Shown here in pieces: positions 57,538 to 64,000 of a stretch of 64,000 nt of DNA. A program made the position numbers and the translations under genes. The notes under the pieces are model-generated. The model made no database searches. It saw nothing but the letters and a program-made list of their open reading frames with translations, and had not been told where the DNA came from. Location: NCBI GenBank assembly GCA_947589575.1, contig CANQBM010000001.1, positions 186,001 through 250,000 of the forward strand, in the 5' to 3' direction. Numbering within the stretch: position 1 is the first letter of the stretch; each line of letters starts with the position of its first letter. Origin of the DNA: an uncultured Clostridia bacterium (GTDB lineage: Bacteria; Bacillota; Clostridia; Oscillospirales; Acutalibacteraceae).

Positions 57538-59361
57538 ATGTGCGGAATTGCGGGAATATTAACGCCATCCATAGATTTAAGAAATGAAAAACCGCTTATT
57601 GAGAGTATAAGCAAAACGCTGAAAATGAGGGGCCCTGACGCAAGGGGAGAGTATATTACCTCCGATACAGCGCTTATCCACCGCCGTCTTTCCGTAATTG
57701 ATGTTGAAAACGGCTCCCAGCCGATGCGGTTCGGAAAATATATAATTGTATATAACGGCGAGATTTATAACACATCTGAGGTCAGAAACGAGCTTATTTC
57801 ATCAGGCTATAAGTTTGACAGCCACTGTGATACTGAGGTTGTTCTTAAGGCTTTTGATAAATGGAAGGAGGAAAGCGTAAAAAAGCTTAACGGTATTTTT
57901 GCATATGCTGTTTACAATGAAAAGGAAAACAGTCTTTTTATTGCACGCGACAGGATAGGCGTTAAACCGTGTTTTTATTCAAAGAAAAACGAACTTTTTG
58001 CCTTCGCGAGCAGAATAAGCAGTCTTTTGTGTATTCCACAGATAAAGCCTGTTGTAAATGAGGAGGGACTGAATGAAATATTTATGCTCGGCCCCGCAAA
58101 GACAGTGGGCAAGGCTATTTTCAAGGATATATCAGAGCTGCCCCCTGCCCATTATCTGACATATAAAGACGGTAAAATAAAAATTTCACAGTATTGGAAT
58201 CTTGAAGCAAAGGAGAATACTGAAACGGCTGATGAGGCGGTTGAACATACCTATTTTCTCGTTAAAGACTCCATTGAAAGACAGCTTGTATCAGATGTAC
58301 CCCTTGCAACCTTTTTAAGCGGAGGACTTGATTCTTCTATTATTTCAAAGGTTGCAACGGATTATTATAGAAAAAGCAATGATGTGTTGAATACTTATTC
58401 CGTTGATTATACTGACAATGATAAATATTTCAAAAAAAGCCTGTTCCAGCCTAATAAGGATTCTGATTATATAGGACTGATTTCGCAAGCAATCGGCTCT
58501 GAACATCATAATGTTGTGCTTGATAACAGCGATGTTGCATATGCTCTTAAGGAGGCGGCAATCGCAAGATGCGTACCGGGCTTTGCCGATGTAGACTCAT
58601 CGCTTTTGCTTTTTTGCAAGGAGGTAAAAAAGAACTTTACAGTTTGCCTTTCCGGCGAATGCGCCGACGAAATTTTCGGCGGTTATCCCTGGTACCACAG
58701 AAAGGAAATTCTTTTTGAAGAGTGCTTTCCTTGGTCAAGGTCAACGGTTTCAAGGCGTAATATTTTGAAACAGGGATTTCTTAAAAACGGGGAGGATTAT
58801 ATGCGTGAAGCATATAATAAAACAGTTTCAATGACCTCGTATCTTGAAAGCGACAGTACGCTTGAAAAGAGAATGAGGGAGATGTTTATTCTGAATCTCA
58901 ACTGGTTTATGCAGACGCTTCTTGCAAGAAAGGACGTTATGAGTATGGAGTCATCGCTTGAGGTGCGTGTGCCGTTTTGCGATTACCGGCTTGTTGAATA
59001 CGCTTATAATATGCCGTGGGGAATAAAGGCGCTTGACGGCAGAGAAAAGGGTATTCTGCGCAAGGCGTTTGAAAATGATTTACCGTATGAAATAGCGTGG
59101 CGTAAAAAGAGTCCTTATCCAAAGACGCACAATCCTGTTTATTTTGATTGTGTATGCAGGCTTGCACAGCAGGCGCTTGATGATAAAACGTGCGCCCTGT
59201 CGGATATGCTGAGTGTAAGCGGAGTTAAAGAATTAATGGAAAATCCGGATTCAATGACTGAGCCGTGGTACGGTCAGCTTATGCAGGCTCCCCAGGTACT
59301 GGCATATATATATCAGATATACGTGTGGATAAAAAATTACAATGTTGAGTTTGAAATATAA
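57538..59361 (+). CDS. asnB: asparagine synthase, glutamine-hydrolysing
   Basis: Makes asparagine from aspartate, glutamine and ATP. The N-terminal nucleophile Cys2 is in MCGIAGIL; glutaminase landmarks are RGPDARGEY, HRRLSVIDVENGSQPM and YNGEIYN; the synthetase part has a PP-loop SGGLDSS, and SGECADEIFGGYPWY. 607 residues, normal for AsnB. The ATG follows GAGGTGA. First gene of a unit with a nitroreductase-like gene and a glycerophosphodiesterase (44-bp gap, then an 8-bp overlap). Could amidate a wall peptide in a few species, but the sequence is that of ordinary AsnB. Confidence 0.94.
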   Translation: MCGIAGILTPSIDLRNEKPLIESISKTLKMRGPDARGEYITSDTALIHRRLSVIDVENGSQPMRFGKYIIVYNGEIYNTSEVRNELISSGYKFDSHCDTEVVLKAFDKWKEESVKKLNGIFAYAVYNEKENSLFIARDRIGVKPCFYSKKNELFAFASRISSLLCIPQIKPVVNEEGLNEIFMLGPAKTVGKAIFKDISELPPAHYLTYKDGKIKISQYWNLEAKENTETADEAVEHTYFLVKDSIERQLVSDVPLATFLSGGLDSSIISKVATDYYRKSNDVLNTYSVDYTDNDKYFKKSLFQPNKDSDYIGLISQAIGSEHHNVVLDNSDVAYALKEAAIARCVPGFADVDSSLLLFCKEVKKNFTVCLSGECADEIFGGYPWYHRKEILFEECFPWSRSTVSRRNILKQGFLKNGEDYMREAYNKTVSMTSYLESDSTLEKRMREMFILNLNWFMQTLLARKDVMSMESSLEVRVPFCDYRLVEYAYNMPWGIKALDGREKGILRKAFENDLPYEIAWRKKSPYPKTHNPVYFDCVCRLAQQALDDKTCALSDMLSVSGVKELMENPDSMTEPWYGQLMQAPQVLAYIYQIYVWIKNYNVEFEI

Positions 59362-59405
59362 GTATGTTATACTTATAATGAAAATGAAATGACAGGATGT
59401 TGAAT

Positions 59406-60182
59406 ATGACAAATGAAGAATATATAAAAGCAATAGATATGCGCCGTTCAAGGAGAACATACAGACCGTACGCGCTTGACGGCGATACTATGCAGGTTAT
59501 CAGGGATTTAGTTGATATTGTTAATAAAAAGGCTGAGCTTGAATTTAAGTTTATTGAAGACGCAACCTCAGCCTTTACAATATTCACGGGTAAGTTTTCG
59601 GCAGTTGCCGTATGCGGTGATGATTCGGAACGGACAAGAATCAAAGCGGGTTATTACGGTGAAACGATTGTTCTTCAGTGTACTTATCACGGACTCGGTA
59701 CCTGTTGGGTCAGCGGAACATATGATGAAAACAAAATCCTTGCCATGCTTGATTTGCCGAAGGAAACAAGGCTTTACGGCCTGATTGTTATCGGAAATGT
59801 AAAGGACAAGTTAAGCTCAAAGGAAAAGGTAATGTATAAGGTTACTCATAAGAATAGTAAGCCTTATCAGAAAATGTTTGAGGTTTGCGATGAAAAGCTC
59901 CCGCCTTATTATGAATACGCAATGAAACTTGTTGAAAAAGCACCGTCAAGCACAAACAGCAGGCCGGTTCAGTTCAGCTATGAAAACGGAGTAATTTCCG
60001 CTAAAGTAGACGAACCGTATTCTGAAAAAAGCATTGATTTCGGTATTGCACAGCTTCATTTCTGTTTGGGCGCGGCAGCTAAAGGAATCAGAGGAGAATG
60101 GGATTTCACAGGCAGATTCTGTACTGAGGACTCAAAGGTTATAAAATTTCCCGAAAGCAAAGGAGAGGAATCAAATGAGTAA
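59406..60182 (+). CDS. nitroreductase-family flavoprotein (putative TM nitroreductase type)
   Basis: A 258-residue FMN-binding nitroreductase of the two-repeat 'TM1586' kind: N-terminal DMRRSRRTYRPYALD (FMN phosphate Arg), GYYGETIVLQCTYHGLGTCWVSGTY, VIGNVKDK, and a second half with KLVEKAPSSTNSRPVQFSYE, AQLHFCLGAAAKGIRGEW. There are no membrane helices despite the family's nickname. The physiological substrate is unknown. An earlier ATG three codons up has no ribosome binding site; the one used follows AGGA. It overlaps the GDPD gene by eight bases. Confidence 0.83.
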   Translation: MTNEEYIKAIDMRRSRRTYRPYALDGDTMQVIRDLVDIVNKKAELEFKFIEDATSAFTIFTGKFSAVAVCGDDSERTRIKAGYYGETIVLQCTYHGLGTCWVSGTYDENKILAMLDLPKETRLYGLIVIGNVKDKLSSKEKVMYKVTHKNSKPYQKMFEVCDEKLPPYYEYAMKLVEKAPSSTNSRPVQFSYENGVISAKVDEPYSEKSIDFGIAQLHFCLGAAAKGIRGEWDFTGRFCTEDSKVIKFPESKGEESNE

Positions 60183-61041
60183 TTCAGCAAGGGAAAAGAA
60201 AAAGTGGTCAAAAAAGAAAAAAATTGTTGTCATTACGCTTTCGGTTTTGTGCGCGTTATTGATTCTTGTTATTATTGCAGGAGTTTGCGCGCTTAACTGG
60301 TACTGTAAAACGCCGGATTATCAGCTTATGAAAACCGAACAGCAGGTGACTCTCGTTGCACACAGAGGTTATCGCGCAGTTGCGCCTGAAAATACCGCCC
60401 CTGCATTTGAGGAGGCGGGCAAAGCAGGATTTTGGGGCGCTGAGTGCGATATTTACAGAACTGCCGACGGCGTCTGGGTTGTGTCCCATGATACAAATAC
60501 ATATCGTATGATGGACAAAACGGAGTGGATTGAAAAGAAAACATATGACGAGCTTATGACGCAGACTGTTGACAACGGCTCAAATATTGAAAACTATACC
60601 GGCCTAAAATTCTGCTCTCTTGAGGATTATCTAAAGATTTGCAAAGATTACGGTATGACTGCGGTTATTGAACTTAAGGGGAAAAAGAATACCGAGCATT
60701 ATGACCAGGTCGTAGACCTTGTAAATCAATATGGAGTAGAGTCGGTTTACATATCCTTCCATTTTGAAAATCTTGAAAAGATTAGAGAGCTTACAGATGT
60801 TCCCGTTTACTTCCTTGTCCAGAAAATCGGAGAAGAGGATATTGAGCTTGCAAAGTCACTTGAAAACTGCGGTATTGACTTCAACGGCGAAAAGGAGAAA
60901 AACTTTGAAAGCGGTATGATTAAAAAATGTATTGACGAGGGACTTGAGCTCGGCGCATGGACAATTAATGATACAGCTCTCCTTGATAAGCTTGTTGAAA
61001 ACGGCGTAAACCTCATTACAACGGATAATATTACAAAATAG
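60175..61041 (+). CDS. membrane-anchored glycerophosphodiester phosphodiesterase
   Basis: N-terminal basic segment, one helix at about 20-42 and an extracellular GDPD TIM barrel (about 55-288). Motifs: LVAHRGYRAVAPENTAPAFEEA (His/Arg and Glu of the active site), ECDIYRTADGVWVVSHD (Glu, Asp metal ligands; His), AVIELKGKK, and a C-terminal GAWTINDTALLDKLVENGVNLITTD. It would hydrolyse glycerophosphodiesters, or teichoic-acid-type polymers, to give glycerol phosphate. 288 residues. It starts inside the nitroreductase gene, GGAGAGGAA preceding the ATG; a terminator follows. Confidence 0.92.
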   Translation: MSNSAREKKKWSKKKKIVVITLSVLCALLILVIIAGVCALNWYCKTPDYQLMKTEQQVTLVAHRGYRAVAPENTAPAFEEAGKAGFWGAECDIYRTADGVWVVSHDTNTYRMMDKTEWIEKKTYDELMTQTVDNGSNIENYTGLKFCSLEDYLKICKDYGMTAVIELKGKKNTEHYDQVVDLVNQYGVESVYISFHFENLEKIRELTDVPVYFLVQKIGEEDIELAKSLENCGIDFNGEKEKNFESGMIKKCIDEGLELGAWTINDTALLDKLVENGVNLITTDNITK

Positions 61042-61176
61042 TATTATTGAGTTAATAAAGATAAATATTTGAACTTTAAGTGCTCAGATGTCAGACGAAT
61101 AAATATTTTCACTGTTCATTTTTATAATTTTATTCATAACTGAAAGTTATTTAATATCGTGTTAAAAACATTATAA

Positions 61177-61215
61177 AAAGACTGTTTCATCAAAATGGTG
61201 AAACAGTCTTTTGCT
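61177..61215. terminator. bidirectional terminator between GDPD and secA
   Basis: Fourteen-bp stem AAAAGACTGTTTCA / TGAAACAGTCTTTT with a nine-base loop, between two convergent genes. The 136 bp before it (61042-61176) contains no gene. Confidence 0.88.
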
Positions 61216-61223
61216 TAGTGCTG

Positions 61224-63965
61224 TTAATTTTCCTTACCGGGTGCGCCGCAGCATTTTTTGTACTTTTTGCCCGAGCCGCACGGACACGGGTCGTTAGGGC
61301 CTATCTTTTTACCTTTGCGCACAGGAGTTGATTTAACAGTATCGTCGCCGCCGGAGGAGGTTGCGGTTACCTTTGCAACTGCTTTTCTCTCAACATCCTC
61401 ACGTCTTCTCGGCATAATTGTAAGCATCATGCGCACTGTGTTTTCACGAATAGTCGCTGTCATTTCGTCAAACATATCATATGATTCCATACGGAAAGCA
61501 ACTACAGGGTCCTGCTGAGCATAGGCTCTGAGACCGATACCCTGCTTAAGGTCATCCATGGCGTCGATATGGTCCATCCAAAGTGTGTCAACATTTCTTA
61601 AGAGCACCATTCTTTCAAAGTCCTGGAACATCTCGTCGCCTAAAAGTCCGCGCTTTTCTTCGAGTACCTTGTGACCTCTGTCAGTAAGCGTTTCAATAGT
61701 TTCCTCAACTGAGAGAAGCTCGGAATCCTCAAAGTCATCATCAGTTGTCAGCCAGCCCTTATATTTTTCCTTAAGACCGGAAACATTCCAGTCTGCTTTA
61801 TTGTCGCCTGCAAAATAATTTTTTACATTTTCTTCTATATTAGTGTCAAGCATAGAAAGGATTTTGTCTGAAAGGTCAATGCCGTCAAGCACTTGATCTC
61901 TCTGCTGATAGATAAGCTGTCTCTGACGGTTCATAACATCGTCATACTGAAGCGTATTTTTACGAATACCGAAGTTCCTGCCCTCGACTTTTTTCTGTGA
62001 TGACTCAACTGTTCTTGAAATCATTTTTGATTCAATAGGCATATTCTCGTCATCGGAAAGCCTGCCCATCATCATCTGCATTCTCTCGCCGCCGAAGAGC
62101 CGCATAAGGTCGTCCTCGCAGGATAGATAAAACTGGCTTTCACCGGGGTCTCCCTGACGTCCGGAACGTCCTCTGAGCTGATTGTCAATACGCCTTGAAT
62201 CGTGGCGTTCTGTACCGAGAATGAACAGTCCGCCTGCCTCGCGTACCTTGTCGGCTTCCTCTTTTATCTCATTTTTATATTTTGCCTCTAATTCCTGGAA
62301 AGTTTTCCGCGCGTTGAGAATTTCCTCATCATCGGTTTCGGCAAAGCCTGTCGCCTCGGCAATAAGCTCATCCGTAAACTGCATTCTCCTCATTTCTGAT
62401 TTAGCGAGATATTCGGCATTACCGCCAAGCATTATATCAGTACCGCGCCCTGCCATATTTGTTGCAATGGTTACCGCGCCGAGCTTGCCTGCCTGAGCAA
62501 TTATTTCAGCCTCACGCTCATGGTTTTTTGCGTTTAAAACATTATGGGGTACTTTAGCTTTTTTAAGCATTTTGGAAAGAAGCTCGCTCTTTTCAATGCT
62601 GATTGTACCTACAAGTACAGGCTGTCCTTTTTCATGGCATTTTTTAATCTGTTCAATAGCGTTATAGAATTTTGCTCTTTCCGTCTGGAAAATAACATCG
62701 GGATGGTCAATTCTTGCGAGCGGTTTGTTTGTAGGAATTTCAACAACATCGAGCTTGTAGATTTCGGAGAATTCGGGTGCCTCGGTAAGAGCCGTACCGG
62801 TCATACCCGACAGCTTTTTGTAAAGTCGGAAATAATTTTGGAAAGTTATCGTGGCAAGAGTTTTGCTCTCGTGCTCAACCTTAACACCCTCTTTTGCCTC
62901 AATAGCTTGATGCAGACCTTCGTTATATCTTCTGCCTTCCATAATACGGCCCGTAAATTCGTCAACAATTTTAACCTGGCCGTCTGTTACAACGTAGTCA
63001 ATATCCCTTCTCATTACGCCGTTTGCTTTAATGGCCTGATTGATATGGTGAAGGAGAGTTGAATTTTCCATTTCCATAAGGTTTTCTACATTAAAATATG
63101 CCTCAGCCTTTTTAACACCGTCCTGCGTAAGAGTGGCTGTCTTTGCTTTTTCGTCAACGATATAGTCGCCGTCATATGTGGATTCCGTATCCTGCTTTTC
63201 GTCCATTTTAGCAACCTTTACCATTTTAAGTGTTTTTGCAAAAGCATTTGCCTGTCTGTAAAGGTCTGTTGACTGCTCGCCCTTACCGCTTATGATAAGC
63301 GGAGTACGCGCCTCATCAATAAGAATTGAGTCAACCTCATCAACGATTGCAAATTTGTGTCCTCTCTGTACTTTTTGTTCCTTATATTGAACCATATTGT
63401 CACGAAGATAGTCAAAGCCCATTTCGTTATTTGTGCCGTATGTTATATCGGCATTATATGCTTCCTGTCTTTGTTCATTTGTCTTTTCGTGAATTATAAG
63501 ACCGACTTTAAGTCCGAGAAAACGGTAAAGCTTACCCATCCATTCCGAGTCACGCTTTGCAAGGTAGTCGTTGACTGTTACAATATGAACGCCCTCGCCT
63601 GTAAGCGCGTTGAGATAAGCGGGCAGAGTGGCAACAAGTGTTTTGCCTTCACCTGTTTTCATTTCGGCAATTCTTCCTTGATGAAGAACTATACCGCCGA
63701 TAACCTGAACCTCAAAATGTTTCATACCGAGCACGCGCCAAGCTGCCTCGCGGCATACGGCAAAGGCGTCCGGGAGTATGTCATCAAGGGTTTCGCCGTT
63801 TGCAAGACGTTCTTTTAAAACCGCCGTCTGCGCAGTCAACTCCTTATCATTCATCGCCTGATACTTTTCTTCTAACGCAAGTACTTTGTTAGATGTTTTT
63901 TTAACTCGTTTTACCTCTTTTTTTGAATAGTCTCCAAATAGAGCGGTTACAAATTTATTTGCCAT
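61224..63965 (-). CDS. secA: preprotein translocase ATPase SecA
   Basis: Motor of the Sec export channel. Residues about 80-110 bring the Walker [16 protein letters not shown], then a [15 protein letters not shown] box (Walker B), [16 protein letters not shown] (preprotein-binding region), [27 protein letters not shown] (motif V) and [18 protein letters not shown] (motif VI). The C-terminus carries the zinc-binding [14 protein letters not shown], which in many bacteria contacts SecB or phospholipid. 913 residues, a little longer than the Bacillus SecA (841) because of the C-terminal scaffold. GAGGTG precedes the ATG; the promoter lies beyond the window. Confidence 0.98.
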   Translation of the reverse strand: MANKFVTALFGDYSKKEVKRVKKTSNKVLALEEKYQAMNDKELTAQTAVLKERLANGETLDDILPDAFAVCREAAWRVLGMKHFEVQVIGGIVLHQGRIAEMKTGEGKTLVATLPAYLNALTGEGVHIVTVNDYLAKRDSEWMGKLYRFLGLKVGLIIHEKTNEQRQEAYNADITYGTNNEMGFDYLRDNMVQYKEQKVQRGHKFAIVDEVDSILIDEARTPLIISGKGEQSTDLYRQANAFAKTLKMVKVAKMDEKQDTESTYDGDYIVDEKAKTATLTQDGVKKAEAYFNVENLMEMENSTLLHHINQAIKANGVMRRDIDYVVTDGQVKIVDEFTGRIMEGRRYNEGLHQAIEAKEGVKVEHESKTLATITFQNYFRLYKKLSGMTGTALTEAPEFSEIYKLDVVEIPTNKPLARIDHPDVIFQTERAKFYNAIEQIKKCHEKGQPVLVGTISIEKSELLSKMLKKAKVPHNVLNAKNHEREAEIIAQAGKLGAVTIATNMAGRGTDIMLGGNAEYLAKSEMRRMQFTDELIAEATGFAETDDEEILNARKTFQELEAKYKNEIKEEADKVREAGGLFILGTERHDSRRIDNQLRGRSGRQGDPGESQFYLSCEDDLMRLFGGERMQMMMGRLSDDENMPIESKMISRTVESSQKKVEGRNFGIRKNTLQYDDVMNRQRQLIYQQRDQVLDGIDLSDKILSMLDTNIEENVKNYFAGDNKADWNVSGLKEKYKGWLTTDDDFEDSELLSVEETIETLTDRGHKVLEEKRGLLGDEMFQDFERMVLLRNVDTLWMDHIDAMDDLKQGIGLRAYAQQDPVVAFRMESYDMFDEMTATIRENTVRMMLTIMPRRREDVERKAVAKVTATSSGGDDTVKSTPVRKGKKIGPNDPCPCGSGKKYKKCCGAPGKEN

Positions 63966-64000
63966 AAATCACACCTCGAAAAATAATACCGAACAGTATT

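Noticed and set aside
62544-63818. Plus-strand frames of 150-170 codons opposite secA
   Set aside because: Opposite a full-length conserved gene; no independent signals.
1-64000. tRNA, rRNA, CRISPR arrays or insertion sequences
   Set aside because: No cloverleaf with CCA-type acceptor, rRNA core, regular spaced repeats or transposase frame was seen on either strand.

Overview
This window comes from a moderately AT-rich chromosome of a Gram-positive anaerobe, most likely a gut-type member of the Clostridia (Oscillospirales/Ruminococcaceae-like). The evidence is the HrcA/CIRCE heat-shock operon, a SpoIIE phosphatase (sporulation), a PerR-like regulator with reverse rubrerythrin and a flavodiiron protein (oxygen defence of anaerobes), lipoprotein signal peptides, SigA-type promoters (TTGACA-17-TATAAT), strong AGGAGG-type ribosome binding sites and compact U-tailed terminators. 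No rRNA, tRNA, CRISPR array or intact insertion sequence was seen. Nearly all of the window is ordinary chromosome with dense operons; only the 7.9-8.7 kb stretch looks like accessory remnant DNA.

Layout. 0-2 kb: 5' part of threonine ammonia-lyase and an orphan amino-acid-binding lipoprotein. 2-7 kb (minus strand): one tight operon of a hotdog thioesterase, a HAD-Nudix fusion, a cysteine desulfurase, ThiI and a membrane-anchored sortase-B-like protein without catalytic His. 7-13.6 kb: acyltransferase-like membrane protein, a two-gene phage-like remnant, a candidate small RNA, alr, a YerB/DUF3048 protein, an actin-like fragment and an AraC regulator. 13.7-18.5 kb: hrcA-grpE-dnaK-dnaJ under a perfect CIRCE. 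18.6-26 kb: CHAP amidase, glpK-Ldh2-malic enzyme operon, acpP, aroE-aroK and an orphan polysaccharide-type ABC permease. 26-31.6 kb: GH95 fucosidase, cytidylate-kinase-like protein, acyl-CoA synthetase, YjdF-like membrane protein. 31.7-40.3 kb: spoIIE plus a GlmS-isomerase-like SIS protein, converging on the operon ddl-murI-ywiB-argS-radical SAM. 40.5-47.5 kb: a three-gene envelope cassette with a second, class D/E-like dead sortase, a 3D/G5-domain wall protein behind a strong promoter and leader, glyS and a DUF975 protein. 47.5-54.3 kb (minus): gltX-glnS-typA-hemW and two small proteins. 54.4-61 kb: DUF4250 protein, perR-rubrerythrin-flavodiiron module, a miniature amidohydrolase relic, asnB, a nitroreductase and a GDPD. 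61.2-64 kb: secA.

The genes fall into translation and tRNA modification (argS, glyS, gltX, glnS, typA, thiI), envelope building (alr, murI, ddl, CHAP, 3D/G5, secA, two pseudo-sortases), protein quality control, and oxygen defence. The most unusual items are two independent sortase-fold proteins that have both lost catalytic residues, a HAD-Nudix fusion, an amidohydrolase reduced to its beta-sandwich halves, a GlmS isomerase half next to spoIIE, a hairpin that looks like a terminator but also holds the ribosome binding site of the next small gene, and an unassigned ~95-nt promoter-to-terminator transcript before alr. All calls rest on reading the sequence and on family knowledge; no database search was run.
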